From Treponema sp. (GTDB lineage: Bacteria; Spirochaetota; Spirochaetia; Treponematales; Treponemataceae): a stretch of 43,345 nt of DNA. Below the pieces are notes generated by a model. That model saw only the letters and a program-made list of their open reading frames with translations, ran no database searches and was not told the origin of the DNA. This document shows, piece after piece, positions 1 through 8,619 of this stretch. The first letter of the stretch is position 1. The number at the start of each line of letters is the position of its first letter. Position numbers and translations under genes: made by a program. The stretch spans positions 1-43,345 of the forward strand of contig PDOP01000011.1 in NCBI GenBank assembly GCA_002749205.1, given 5' to 3'.

Positions 1-86
1 AAAAATTTAGACGGAAAAAAATTTAAAGCCTTGCAAGTTACACTCTGTAATACTAAAGTTTCAAATTTAAATCCTTGGAGGCTTAG

Positions 87-2225
87 ATGAAAAAGAACTT
101 TTCAATTAGAAAAAAAATTATGACTGTATTCGCAGTTTCTATCATAATATTGTTGATTGCTGTTTCCGCCATTCTTGGTTCACGAATAAAGAAAAAAAGT
201 GAAAAACAATTTGATGAAAACATGATGCTGGATATGAAGCTAATCGAGCATAATATAAATTCTTTTTTTGATAATGCAATAAATACGGTAAAGATGCTTT
301 CAACCCACCCCGATGTCAGAAGTGCCGATATTACGTTTAATAAATATTTTAACAAAACAAGTGTGTCCGATGTTACCACGATTGAAAAAAGTCCTGTAGA
401 GCAAAAAATATATGATCTTTTTTTAAAAGTAGATCAAGCCTATCCTGAATTTGTTTGTGTGTTCATGGGTGTCAAATGCGGCGGTTATACTTCCACCTGC
501 GATAAATCTCTTTCAGGCGGATATGATCCACGAAAGAGACCATGGTATATAGATGCAACTGCCTCTATGGGTAAGGCCATTATAACAAACGCATATCCTT
601 CATCAATAGGTGATGTTGTTGTATCTATATCACATAGCGTTTTATCTTTTGAAAATAAGCATATTGGAAATGTCAGTATTGAAATAACACTTAAAACTTT
701 GACAGACATGCTTTCATCATTAAAAATAGGAAAAACAGGATATGTTATGATGGTACAAGACGACAATACTATTTTAGCAGATCCTAAACATAATGATTTT
801 AATTTTAAAAAATTAGAAGAAGTTTCAGTCAAAGATTTTAATAAGTTTACGGATGTAACTTCCGGTAAATTAACACTGGATATGGATAATCAAAAATATA
901 TTGCAAATATATACATGATTGAAAAGTTAAATTGGAAATTAATTGCATTTATGAGTGCCGAAGAAGTTTATGAAGAGTACTATGAATCATTAAAACTATT
1001 GATTATCACGGGTGCTGTGCTATTACTGCTCTTTTTGACTTTTACATATTTTATTTCGTACCATATTACAAAACCGATAAGGTTAGCCGTTTCATCACTT
1101 AAAAATATTTCTGAAGGAGACGGAGATTTAACTTCAAGATTACCGGTAAGAGGAAATGACGAAACCAGAGATTTGGCTCTTTATTTTAACAGAACGATAG
1201 AAAAAATTGGAGGATCAATAAAAAATGTTCTAAAAAACACTCACAATATGGGATTCGTAGGAGAAACTCTTTCTACCAATATGTATGAAACCGCAGGGGC
1301 AATAAATCAAATTCAAGCAACAATTAAAGGTGTCAAAAATCATGTTCTTAATCAAAGCAGCAGTGTTACGGAAACATCTGCAAGTATAGATGAATTCATA
1401 AATAAAGTTAAGCAGATAAATGATACTATCAATAATCAGTCTGTTACAATAAATGATCTGCTTAAAGTGATAGAAGAAAGCAAACAAACCAATGATACTA
1501 CAAAGTCGGTTATGAAAAACAACAATGCTTTAATTGACGAGTTGGTAAAAGAAGCCAGTGAAGGCAAAGATGTTATACAGGCATCAAATGTTAAAGTACA
1601 AAAAATAACAGAAGAATCCGGTAGTCTTTTAGAGGCAACAAGCATAATTCAAAACATTGCAAGCCAGACAAACCTTTTAGCTATGAATGCGGCAATTGAA
1701 GCCGCCCACGCCGGAGATTCCGGCAAGGGTTTTGCCGTTGTTGCCGATGAAATCAGAAAACTTGCAGAAGAATCCAGCACACAAGGAAAGGTCATTACGA
1801 AGGTTCTTAAAGGACTGCGTACGGAAATTGAAACTGTATCTTCTTCATCAAAAAATATAGAAGATAAATTCACAGCAATATATACAAAAGTAAACGGTGT
1901 AGAAAAAATGAGCGAAGAAATAATAAAAACTGTAGAAATACGAAATGCTCAAATTAAGCAACTTCTTTCGCTTGTAGATACAGTAAATTCCATAGGCACA
2001 AAAATTATAAACGGCTCTGACGAAATGTTGACAGGTGGTGAAAAAATGTCAGTTGAAATGCAAAAACTAATGGATATTTCCAAAATCATAACCGATAGCA
2101 TGAACGAGATGACAAGCGGTGTTATTCAGATAAATAATGCTGTCCAAGAAGTAAATGAACTTTCACAGCAAAACAAAGAAAGCATTTCCGACTTATCAAA
2201 TGAAGTAAACAAATTCAAAGTTTAA
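87..2225 (+). CDS. Methyl-accepting chemotaxis protein, dCache type
   Basis: This is a transmembrane chemoreceptor of 712 residues that should signal to CheA/CheW. A positively charged N-terminus is followed by a first membrane segment at about residues 11-33. A periplasmic double-Cache (dCache_1) domain runs from about 40 to 300 and carries the characteristic YDPRKRPWY stretch. A second membrane segment lies at about 302-327, followed by a HAMP domain (~328-382) and a long coiled-coil signalling domain. The hairpin tip reads [20 protein letters not shown], the highly conserved CheA/CheW contact motif. The start is fixed by GGAGG at 77-81, 5 bases before the ATG. dCache receptors often bind amino acids or other small polar ligands, but the ligand cannot be read from the sequence. 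No obvious sigma-70 or sigma-28 promoter is visible in the 86 bases upstream. The gene is monocistronic, closed by a strong hairpin at 2232-2269. Confidence 0.95.
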   Translation: MKKNFSIRKKIMTVFAVSIIILLIAVSAILGSRIKKKSEKQFDENMMLDMKLIEHNINSFFDNAINTVKMLSTHPDVRSADITFNKYFNKTSVSDVTTIEKSPVEQKIYDLFLKVDQAYPEFVCVFMGVKCGGYTSTCDKSLSGGYDPRKRPWYIDATASMGKAIITNAYPSSIGDVVVSISHSVLSFENKHIGNVSIEITLKTLTDMLSSLKIGKTGYVMMVQDDNTILADPKHNDFNFKKLEEVSVKDFNKFTDVTSGKLTLDMDNQKYIANIYMIEKLNWKLIAFMSAEEVYEEYYESLKLLIITGAVLLLLFLTFTYFISYHITKPIRLAVSSLKNISEGDGDLTSRLPVRGNDETRDLALYFNRTIEKIGGSIKNVLKNTHNMGFVGETLSTNMYETAGAINQIQATIKGVKNHVLNQSSSVTETSASIDEFINKVKQINDTINNQSVTINDLLKVIEESKQTNDTTKSVMKNNNALIDELVKEASEGKDVIQASNVKVQKITEESGSLLEATSIIQNIASQTNLLAMNAAIEAAHAGDSGKGFAVVADEIRKLAEESSTQGKVITKVLKGLRTEIETVSSSSKNIEDKFTAIYTKVNGVEKMSEEIIKTVEIRNAQIKQLLSLVDTVNSIGTKIINGSDEMLTGGEKMSVEMQKLMDISKIITDSMNEMTSGVIQINNAVQEVNELSQQNKESISDLSNEVNKFKV

Positions 2226-2231
2226 GGCATT

Positions 2232-2269
2232 AAAAAACCCGTGAACATTAAAATTTTCACGGGTTTTTT
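2232..2269. terminator. Bidirectional intrinsic terminator between the chemoreceptor gene and tRNA-Lys
   Basis: A perfect 14-bp stem (2232-2245 with 2256-2269, core AACCCGTGAA/TTCACGGGTT) encloses a 10-base loop and is flanked by A and T runs on both sides. It begins 6 bases after the chemoreceptor stop codon. Read on the minus strand it lies 13 bases beyond the tRNA-Lys 3' end. It can therefore end both converging transcripts. Confidence 0.9.
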
Positions 2270-2282
2270 AAGATACAATAAT

Positions 2283-2355
2283 TGAGCCATGCAGGCTTCG
2301 AACCTGCGACCCACAGATTAAGAGTCTGTTGCTCTACCAGCTGAGCTAATGGCCC
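2283..2355 (-). tRNA. tRNA-Lys (anticodon CTT)
   Basis: The reverse complement folds into a complete 73-base cloverleaf. The acceptor stem GGGCCAT/ATGGCTC contains one G-U pair, and the D arm contains AGCTCAGCTGGTAGAGC. The anticodon stem ACAGA/TCTGT encloses the loop CTCTTAA, giving anticodon CTT, which reads AAG. The T arm carries GGTTCGAAGCC and the discriminator base is A. CCA is not encoded, so it must be added after transcription. A promoter at 2490-2517 would place an R3 repeat (2371-2489) inside the 5' precursor, and the terminator at 2232-2269 lies just past the 3' end. Confidence 0.95.
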
Positions 2356-2370
2356 AAATTGTTTTATTTA

Positions 2371-2489
2371 AGAAATGCAAAAGTCAAACAAGTTGTTTTG
2401 TAATTTCTTCAACAATGTACCAAAAAGCACAATGAAATGAGCTTTTTAGAGATACTTGTAAAAAGTAATGTACTTTCGCAAGTGGCTCT
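2371..2489 (-). repeat. R3 intergenic repeat, copy 1 (tRNA-Lys leader)
   Basis: This copy of the R3 family is recognised by comparison with 26147-26262 and 29519-29632. The shared core includes CAAAAAGCACAATGAAATGA (2420-2439). It also holds two imperfect hairpins, one pairing GCAAAAGT-type with TTTTG-type segments (2375-2407) and one around 2454-2489. Read on the minus strand it contains a short frame beginning EPLAKVHYFLQV and continuing to SFHCAF before a stop, the same frame seen in the other copies. Together with the promoter at 2490-2517 it fills most of the 2356-2614 gap. No gene is credible here. Confidence 0.75.
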
Positions 2490-2517
2490 ATTATATTAAA
2501 ATCTACAAAAATGTCAA
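2490..2517 (-). promoter_or_regulatory. Sigma-70-type promoter for tRNA-Lys
   Basis: On the minus strand TTGACA (2512-2517) and TATAAT (2490-2495) are separated by 16 bases. Both hexamers match the consensus exactly. Transcription would start near 2483, inside the outer arm of the R3 repeat, and run into tRNA-Lys about 128 bases later. No other gene lies on the minus strand before the terminator at 2232-2269. Confidence 0.65.
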
Positions 2518-2614
2518 TAGTTTTTGCATAAATATTTAGCAAATTTTAGTTTTTCCCATAGCTTATAAAAACAGAACAGATTGTTCAAACTATAATTTTT
2601 ATAATAATAGGATA

Positions 2615-4348
2615 TTACAAAGTCATTCGTTTCAATTGTGCGTAAACTCCATTCAATTTTAAAAGCTCTTCATCTGTTCCTTTTTCTATAATTCCCTCAT
2701 CAGTTATTACCAAAATTGTATTTGCAGCCCTAATAGTTGAAAGTCTGTGTGCTATAACTATTACGGTTCGATTTTCCGAAAGCTCATCAAGGGCTTTTTG
2801 AATCAATACTTCATTTTCAGAATCCAGAGCAGATGTAGCTTCATCAAGAATAAGAATTGGCGGATTTTTTAAAAACACTCTGGCAATTGAAATACGCTGC
2901 TTTTGACCGCCCGAAAGTTTAACCCCTCTTTCGCCAATATTCGTCGCATAACCGTTCGGCAAACTCATAATGAAATCATGAATATGCGCTTTTTTTGCCG
3001 CTTCTATAACCTCATCATCACTCGCCATTGGATTACCGTAACGAATGTTTTCGCCTATGTTTGAGCCAAAAAGATATACATCTTGTTGCACAATACCTAT
3101 GTTTTGCCTAAGACTGCGAAGATTCATATCACGAATATCAATGCCGTCTATTGTTATACTGCCGGAAGTTACATCATAAAATCTGGGTAATAAAGAGCAT
3201 ATCGTTGTTTTACCGCCTCCTGACGGGCCTACAAGTGCGGTTGTTTTACCTGCTTCAAATGCAACGGAAATGTTTTTCAAAACCGTTGATGATTCTGAAT
3301 AGTTAAAATTTACATTTTCATAAACAATTGCCTTTTTTATTCCTGAAAAATTTTTAGCATTTTCAAGCTCTTTTATTTCAGGATCTGTTTCTAAAATTTC
3401 ATAAAAGCGTCTAAACCCGGCCGCACCTTTTTGAAACATTTCCGTGAAGTTAATTAAAACATTGATTGGTTCAACAAAAATATTTATATAAAGAATGTAA
3501 ATGAATAAATCGGCAACTTCAAGCATTTTTTGAGAAACCAATAAGCACCCCACTGCTATAATTGTGATGTATAATAAACCGCGTAAAAAACCGTTACCGG
3601 CGTGATATTTTCCCATTTCGTTATAGCTTTGTGTTTTGGAGTCAAGAAATTTTTCATTTGCAACACCAAATTTTTTCTCTTCTATTTGTTCATTTGTAAA
3701 AGACTGAACAACGCGAATTCCTGAAAGAGAATCTTGTACCTGTGAATTAATTCCGGATATTTTTTTTCTGTTGTTTGCAAAAATTGCACGCAATCGTTTG
3801 TTTTTTTCAAATGAAAATATCAAAATCCCCAAGGTTACTACTGCAAGTACAAGTGTTAATTTTACATTGATTAAAAACAGTAAAGTTAGAGAGCCAATGA
3901 TTTTAATCAAAGCTAAAAAAAGATTTTCCGGCCCGTGATGAGCAAGCTCAGAAATATCAAACAAGTCTGAAACTATTCTGGAAAGCATATCTCCGGTGTT
4001 ATGGTCATCATAATACGAAAATGACAATCTCTGTAAATGTGAAAATAGGTCATTACGCATATCACGCTCCATTCTTGCTCCCATAATATGCCCCCATGAT
4101 GTAATAAAATACTGGCTGAAGTATCTTATGATATAAAGCAAAAGTAATACGCCGGCAATGCTTAAACCGGTTCTCCAAAGAAGCGAAATATTAAGAGCAG
4201 ATGTGTTTCTCATCAAATATCTCAATATCTGAGGGAATACCAAGTCGATACTTGCAACAAGAACTGCACACAACAAATCAGTAAAAAACAAAAACTTATA
4301 CGGTTTATAATAACCGATAAATTTTTTAAACAATCCTTTTTTTTCCAT
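2615..4348 (-). CDS. ABC exporter, fused membrane and ATPase domains (MsbA/MDR-like half-transporter)
   Basis: This 577-residue half-transporter has an N-terminal ABC_membrane type 1 domain of six predicted helices (~15-310), with the usual coupling-region motif SGIRVVQSF. The C-terminal nucleotide-binding domain (~335-577) has Walker A GPSGGGKT, Q-loop VQQDVYLF, signature LSGGQKQR, Walker B ILILDEATSALD and the H-loop in IAHRLST. All catalytic motifs are intact and the length is typical. Half-transporters of this kind dimerise and export lipids, peptides or drugs. The substrate cannot be told from the sequence. The start has only a weak AGGA about 11 bases upstream. A small hairpin (4418-4438) separates it from the regulator gene upstream on the same strand. 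No partner half-transporter is adjacent, so a homodimer is likely. Confidence 0.92.
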   Translation of the reverse strand: MEKKGLFKKFIGYYKPYKFLFFTDLLCAVLVASIDLVFPQILRYLMRNTSALNISLLWRTGLSIAGVLLLLYIIRYFSQYFITSWGHIMGARMERDMRNDLFSHLQRLSFSYYDDHNTGDMLSRIVSDLFDISELAHHGPENLFLALIKIIGSLTLLFLINVKLTLVLAVVTLGILIFSFEKNKRLRAIFANNRKKISGINSQVQDSLSGIRVVQSFTNEQIEEKKFGVANEKFLDSKTQSYNEMGKYHAGNGFLRGLLYITIIAVGCLLVSQKMLEVADLFIYILYINIFVEPINVLINFTEMFQKGAAGFRRFYEILETDPEIKELENAKNFSGIKKAIVYENVNFNYSESSTVLKNISVAFEAGKTTALVGPSGGGKTTICSLLPRFYDVTSGSITIDGIDIRDMNLRSLRQNIGIVQQDVYLFGSNIGENIRYGNPMASDDEVIEAAKKAHIHDFIMSLPNGYATNIGERGVKLSGGQKQRISIARVFLKNPPILILDEATSALDSENEVLIQKALDELSENRTVIVIAHRLSTIRAANTILVITDEGIIEKGTDEELLKLNGVYAQLKRMTL

Positions 4349-4464
4349 GATAACTAAATCCTAATTAAATATTTATAGAGTAATGAAAATATAGAGGTTA
4401 AAAAATTCAATTATCCCAAACATCGATTTTTGATGTTTTTTTTTACATCAATTTTTTACAACTT

Positions 4465-5775
4465 TTAGTCGATAATTTGTTCTTCCAGTTTATCGACCTC
4501 GGACCTTAATCGAGCAGACTGTCTTGACTGAACAACAAGCCTTTGAGCAACAAGTTTCGCCAAAAAAATGCCATAATGCGGATATTGTTCCATAAGGCGC
4601 ATGAATTTCATTTTGTCCATTCTTATTAAGGTACCTTCACCGATTGCTACGATTGTAGCAGACCTTTTATCATTTAAAAGAAAAGCCATCTCGCCTATAA
4701 AAATATCAGCAGGTGTCATTACCGTCAAAAGTTTATTATCAACATAAACAGCATATTTACCCGAGCATATATAAAAAATATCGTTTGACTCTTCGTTTTC
4801 TTTACATACAATCTGCATGTGCCTAAAACTCAAAACCTGTTGCGACCTTAAAATAGCAGGCGTTAAGTTGGCGGTGTTTTTTTGGTTGAGAATTTCAAAA
4901 TAAACAGCATTACCAATATCGTTGTAGGTTAGCTCTTTTACCATATTTTGAGACATTTTTATACCCATTCCGTGTAAACCTGCCTGAAATTCTGCATTCA
5001 ATCTTTTTTTCCAATCAAAGCCTTTCCCTTCATCGCGAATAGTAACGCCGGTTTTTTCAGGAGTTATTTGATATGTAATATATACCCGTTTGTTTTTTAC
5101 TTCAGGTGTTTTTCGTTTTTCATCAATCAAGTCTAAGATGTTTTTTCCGGCTTCCAACCACTGTGTTTTTTCATCATAGGTTATCCCACAGTTGCCATGC
5201 TCGACTGCGTTCAAAAGCAATTCCATCATCGAGCCTTGAAATGAAGCTCTTTCAAAGTCGTTTATTCTATTTGTATTGTATAAATATGTGCCAAGCAAGT
5301 TAGCATAAAATACAATTTCAAACGGGTCTGTTTCACTTACAAAATGCCCGTGCTCAACGGCATCAAGATCTATATGCGAGCGTCTGTTAAAAAGAAAATG
5401 TTGATGATTTTTTAAAATTCTGATAATTTGAGATGCATGCTCTTCAAATTCACGCCTTGAAGTTACAAAAAGAAAATTCGGATCTTTGCGTTGTTCAATT
5501 TCAATTTTGTTGGAGTTTTTTTCAACAATAGCTATTACTCCTCCAAATAAAAGCCATGGGTCTGCTTTTATAATACTCATACAGCCTTCTGCATCGATAT
5601 TGGGATCCCCAAAGTCTATGATTTTAATTTCGGGAAGTTCGTATTTCAAAACTGAAACAGCATCTTCAAATCTTTTTACTTTAAAAGCAGACATGTCCAC
5701 ATCATTAGGATCCAGGGCTTCCAAAATTGCATTAGCAGTGGTTTCAACAGTGGTAATAATAGGTATTCTTTTCAC
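4465..5775 (-). CDS. Regulatory protein: receiver-like N-terminus, HATPase_c domain and cyclic-nucleotide-binding domain
   Basis: Starting at GTG 5775, which is preceded by a good GAGAGGTG ribosome-binding site, the product is 436 residues. Residues ~1-110 look like a degenerate response-regulator fold with no clear phospho-Asp motif. Residues ~180-310 form a GHKL ATP-binding domain of the anti-sigma-factor kinase kind. The N-box is LLLNAVEHGN, the G1 box is RDEGKGFDW and the G2 box is GLHGMGIKM. Residues ~315-436 form a cNMP-binding (CAP_ED) domain with GEMAFLLNDKRSATIVA, matching the phosphate-binding cassette. No phospho-accepting histidine domain is present, so it is unlikely to be an ordinary histidine kinase. 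It may be a switch protein combining cyclic-nucleotide sensing with serine kinase or partner binding; that role is inferred. An upstream in-frame ATG at 5823 has no ribosome-binding site and was not used. Confidence 0.85.
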   Translation of the reverse strand: MKRIPIITTVETTANAILEALDPNDVDMSAFKVKRFEDAVSVLKYELPEIKIIDFGDPNIDAEGCMSIIKADPWLLFGGVIAIVEKNSNKIEIEQRKDPNFLFVTSRREFEEHASQIIRILKNHQHFLFNRRSHIDLDAVEHGHFVSETDPFEIVFYANLLGTYLYNTNRINDFERASFQGSMMELLLNAVEHGNCGITYDEKTQWLEAGKNILDLIDEKRKTPEVKNKRVYITYQITPEKTGVTIRDEGKGFDWKKRLNAEFQAGLHGMGIKMSQNMVKELTYNDIGNAVYFEILNQKNTANLTPAILRSQQVLSFRHMQIVCKENEESNDIFYICSGKYAVYVDNKLLTVMTPADIFIGEMAFLLNDKRSATIVAIGEGTLIRMDKMKFMRLMEQYPHYGIFLAKLVAQRLVVQSRQSARLRSEVDKLEEQIID

Positions 5776-5859
5776 AACGCACCTCTCAAAATGTTTTAGT
5801 ATACGAATAATTTTAAAAATCAAATATCTTATTTAACGAGTTTTGAAAGTCGAAAATAC

Positions 5860-5907
5860 AGCTGAGCCACTTGCAAAAGGTGAGTTACTTTTGCGATTTG
5901 CTCAGCT
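5860..5907 (+). repeat. R3 repeat, hairpin half only (copy 4)
   Basis: A strong stem-loop has outer arms AGCTGAGC (5860-5867) and GCTCAGCT (5900-5907) and inner arms GCAAAAG and CTTTTGC. The segment GAGCCACTTGCAAAAGGT matches the reverse complement of the 3' hairpin of R3 copies at 2371-2489 and 29519-29632. It reads AEPLAKGELL in the same frame as the other copies (EPLAK). It points towards the plus-strand gene at 6226 and is followed 45 bases later by a terminator-like palindrome. Confidence 0.6.
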
Positions 5908-5952
5908 AAATCCGAATTAAAAAATTGTTATATACATATTATAGTATAGCAT

Positions 5953-5991
5953 AAAAACAGATTAAAAACTAGTTTTTAATCTGTTTTTTTT
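5953..5991 (+). terminator. Perfect palindromic terminator with no gene upstream on its strand
   Basis: The arms AAAAACAGATTAAAAACT (5953-5970) and its exact reverse complement (5971-5988) form an 18-bp palindrome followed by a T run to 5991. This is the shape of an intrinsic terminator on the plus strand. No plus-strand coding region precedes it, because the gene on the left is on the minus strand. It may end a short transcript covering the R3 hairpin at 5860-5907. Confidence 0.6.
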
Positions 5992-6025
5992 AAGAAAAAT
6001 AGCTTAACACTGTTAGCCCGTGTTA

Positions 6026-6128
6026 GGGGGTGTAGCGATGCCGATTTGTTCTTAAAGAACAAATCGGCAAATAAAACTACGGCGTCAATTTCAAGCCGTA
6101 GTTTTAGTCGAAGCCGATAGGCGTAGTC
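6026..6128 (+). repeat. R2 intergenic repeat, copy 1
   Basis: This hairpin array has a 14-bp stem 6040-6053/6055-6068 (GCCGATTTGTTCTT with its complement), then a second stem 6073-6083/6095-6105 (AAAACTACGGC/GCCGTAGTTTT). It ends in AGTCGAAGCCGATAGGCGTA. The block from about 6067 to 6128 matches the inverted copy at 32458-32516 nearly base for base. The first hairpin differs in sequence between the two but is self-complementary in both. The gap 5776-6225 otherwise holds the R3 half, the palindromic terminator and a small GGTGC/GCACC hairpin near 6142. No gene is visible. Confidence 0.8.
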
Positions 6129-6225
6129 GCGGAAGTCCCGACGGTGCTTGCACCGGAACACCCAAATAATTTAAACTTTTTTTAATGTAAGTATGCCAAA
6201 TTTTTAAAAACTATATATATATAAT

Positions 6226-7821
6226 ATGATGAAAGTAAATTTTAAACATAATCAAAAGACATTCAGGCGGTTGCGGACGGCAGTTGCGAGTTTTGCGATT
6301 GTTTTTGCGGCGTTTTTTATTTCAGTAGCGGCAATAGCACAAGAGGCAGGCGAAAAACCGGTTAGCGAATATTTAGTGCCGGAGTTTGCATTTTCAAGTG
6401 CTTTCAGCTATCCGAGAGGAAGCGTGGATTTGTTTTCCGAAGTTGATTCACCGTTTTATAATTTGCGAGTGGGTTTTAGTATTCCGAATTTACAAAAGGG
6501 GAAAAAAATTTCAGAATTAAAGTTTAATCCCGAAAGCGTTGGATTCAGATTTTCGCCGATTGTTTACAGTAGCGATAAAAAAGTTTTCAAACCTGTTTTA
6601 TCGTTTTTCACAGGTAAGATTTATGAAGGGCGTGATTTTAAAAAACTATACACTTGCAGTTTTTCTAATATTTTATATAATTACAGCGGAGTTAGTTTTA
6701 GGTCTGCATCGATTCGCAATTCGGGGAATTTTAATATTTCCAAAAAAGGCTTGTCACCTGATTTTGGAATTGAACTGAGCATCAGTAATTTTGAATTAAA
6801 CTTTTTGGCGAGCAGGTCGAAAAAAACAAACTTTACGGATTACGGTATTTTTTTTGCGTGGGGCAGTGGAAAAAACGGTTTAGCTAATTTTCAAAAAAAC
6901 AAAAGTTCAGTTAAACATAATTTGTTTATATCGACATTTACGGGATTTTCACACTCGGCGAAAAAAATATTAAAACAAGATAAGCCTAAGTTTAATTCGG
7001 TTTACGGTGCATCATTTATATACAAAAATGATTTTTTCGGGTTTGAAACTACAATGGCAGGAAGCATAAGGGAAAATAAAAAACAGGGGCTAAATTTTTC
7101 GATACAGGCAGACGGTGCTTATAAATGGTTCGGGATAAAAAGCGGTGTCAGTTATGCGTCAAAATATTTTTTAGGTTTCAAAAATACATTTAGTAAAACA
7201 AACTTATGTTGTTTTGTTAATCCTCAATTTAAAACAGAGCATTTTTCTTTAAGATCATCATACAGTTTTTTTATTTTACCGCCTCGAAGAACGGAAGACT
7301 ACACAAGAGGTATGGAGCAAAAAGTCGATACAGCAAGCGGGGAAATAAAACTTAATTATACTTATGCCGGCTTTTCGACATTATTAAAATATAAAAAATA
7401 CAGGCAAAAAAAATATGGGGAGTTCTCTTCAGGATTATCATTAAAAATTTTAGAGCCAAATGTGAAATGGTTCGATTTTTTTAAAACAGATTTTAGTTTC
7501 AATGCAGTAAATAAAATGGTCAATCCATATATACTTTCAAAATATAAATTTGAAGCAGGGATAGGTTTTAATATTAGCGAAAATATTAACTTTAGACTTT
7601 CAGCTGACTTTTTACAAAAAAACAGGAAAAAAAGCATTAAACAAGGCGGAAAAAAAATTAAAGTTTTCAGCTGGGAAAAATATCAGATGGGTGCAGAGTG
7701 CAACTTAGATTTTAAGCAATCAGCTCGCATCGGAAAACATAAATTTTCGATAAAGTTGAGAGTTTTCAATATGGAGCCGTATTATAAATTTTTGCTTTTA
7801 TATAATCTAAATACCAGATAG
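6226..7821 (+). CDS. Hypothetical exported protein, probably an outer-membrane beta-barrel
   Basis: I do not recognise the family. The 531-residue product has a basic N-terminus (RRLRTAVASF) and a hydrophobic stretch ending AAIAQEAG, a convincing signal peptide cleaved near residue 39. The rest has no membrane helix. It is rich in short strands alternating polar and aromatic residues (YKWFGIKSGVSYASKYF, FSLRSSYSFF), and spacing of Gly, Tyr, Phe and Lys is typical of barrel proteins. There is no Cys lipobox. The start is uncertain: ATGATG follows TATAAT directly with no ribosome-binding site, so if TATAAT is the -10 element translation would begin further in. Base composition matches the neighbours. 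It stands alone between a repeat-filled gap and a convergent radical SAM gene 8 bases away. Confidence 0.75.
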   Translation: MMKVNFKHNQKTFRRLRTAVASFAIVFAAFFISVAAIAQEAGEKPVSEYLVPEFAFSSAFSYPRGSVDLFSEVDSPFYNLRVGFSIPNLQKGKKISELKFNPESVGFRFSPIVYSSDKKVFKPVLSFFTGKIYEGRDFKKLYTCSFSNILYNYSGVSFRSASIRNSGNFNISKKGLSPDFGIELSISNFELNFLASRSKKTNFTDYGIFFAWGSGKNGLANFQKNKSSVKHNLFISTFTGFSHSAKKILKQDKPKFNSVYGASFIYKNDFFGFETTMAGSIRENKKQGLNFSIQADGAYKWFGIKSGVSYASKYFLGFKNTFSKTNLCCFVNPQFKTEHFSLRSSYSFFILPPRRTEDYTRGMEQKVDTASGEIKLNYTYAGFSTLLKYKKYRQKKYGEFSSGLSLKILEPNVKWFDFFKTDFSFNAVNKMVNPYILSKYKFEAGIGFNISENINFRLSADFLQKNRKKSIKQGGKKIKVFSWEKYQMGAECNLDFKQSARIGKHKFSIKLRVFNMEPYYKFLLLYNLNTR

Positions 7822-7829
7822 ATAAGACA

Positions 7830-8597
7830 TTATTCGGCAACAATTGTATCAATGCCAAGTCGGTTTACGGATTCTGCTATTTCTTTCAGCTTTTGAAAAG
7901 AAACTTTACAAATGTTTTTCGCAGGAGTAATTCTGTCTATTGTGTATAACATCACGCTGCAAGGTTTCAATTTTTGTACAACTTCAAGCCATGCCTTTAT
8001 TTCATTCTCTGATGTGTTATCTATTTTTTTTCCGTTAAATTCTCCGGTTAAAAACATTGTCTGCAAGATAAAATTGCCGTCAAATTTTTTATAAAGTTCA
8101 ATTTGCTTTTCAACAGAATATGTATACGAAGCAGGTCTGTCAATCAAACGAGCAGTTGCATCAATTCCTGCATCAAGTTTTAAAATATTACAGTCTACTT
8201 TTTCCAAGGCATTAAAGACTGACATTTTTGATACATGCACTCCATTTGTAAGCACGGCAATTTTGGCTTTAGGTGCATACTTATTTCGCAAGCTAATTGT
8301 GTTATCTATTATTTTATTAAAATCAGGATGAAGTGTCGGCTCACCGTTACCCGCAAAAGTGATAACATCAGGAAAAGTGTTTTCTTTTTTTAAAACTATG
8401 AGAGCGTTTTCAATTGCAATATCAACCTCGCTGACAGTTGGAAACGACACAGGTGTATCAATCTTTTTATTAAACCCGCATTCACAATAAATGCAATCAA
8501 AAGAGCATAACTTACTGTTATGGGGCAGAAGATTAACGCCCAAAGAAAGCCCTAACCTTCTGCTTTTTATCGGCCCGTAAACTATTTTTTCAAACAA
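7830..8597 (-). CDS. Radical SAM protein (COG0731-like)
   Basis: This 255-residue protein has a CSFDCIYC motif (Cys31, Cys35, Cys38), the CxxxCxxC that binds the 4Fe-4S cluster of radical SAM enzymes. FAGNGEPTLHPDF follows, with the GNGE/GEPT element that contacts the methionine carboxylate or amino group of SAM. The opening MFEKIVYGPIKSRRLG.SLG is characteristic of a widespread family annotated as radical SAM or Fe-S oxidoreductase, related to COG0731 (wyosine-like). The exact substrate is unknown. The protein is short and has no added SPASM or TRAM domain. It lies 22 bases downstream of the ferritin gene on the same strand, so the two are probably cotranscribed. Pairing an iron-sulphur enzyme with an iron store is suggestive but not proof of a shared role. 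Confidence 0.88.
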   Translation of the reverse strand: MFEKIVYGPIKSRRLGLSLGVNLLPHNSKLCSFDCIYCECGFNKKIDTPVSFPTVSEVDIAIENALIVLKKENTFPDVITFAGNGEPTLHPDFNKIIDNTISLRNKYAPKAKIAVLTNGVHVSKMSVFNALEKVDCNILKLDAGIDATARLIDRPASYTYSVEKQIELYKKFDGNFILQTMFLTGEFNGKKIDNTSENEIKAWLEVVQKLKPCSVMLYTIDRITPAKNICKVSFQKLKEIAESVNRLGIDTIVAE

Positions 8598-8619
8598 AAT
8601 AGACCTTTATTTGTGAATA

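Noticed and set aside
4418..4444. Intrinsic terminator after the regulator gene
   Set aside because: The hairpin AAACATC/GATGTTT has its long T run on the plus strand only. On the minus strand, where the genes run, only three T follow, so termination is doubtful.
5776..5823. Upstream ATG start for the HATPase/cNMP regulator
   Set aside because: No ribosome-binding site precedes ATG 5823, whereas GTG 5775 has GAGAGGTG at good spacing.
5976..6161. Open frame of 61 codons on the minus strand before the barrel-like gene
   Set aside because: It is composed entirely of the R2 hairpin array and the palindromic terminator and has no ribosome-binding site.
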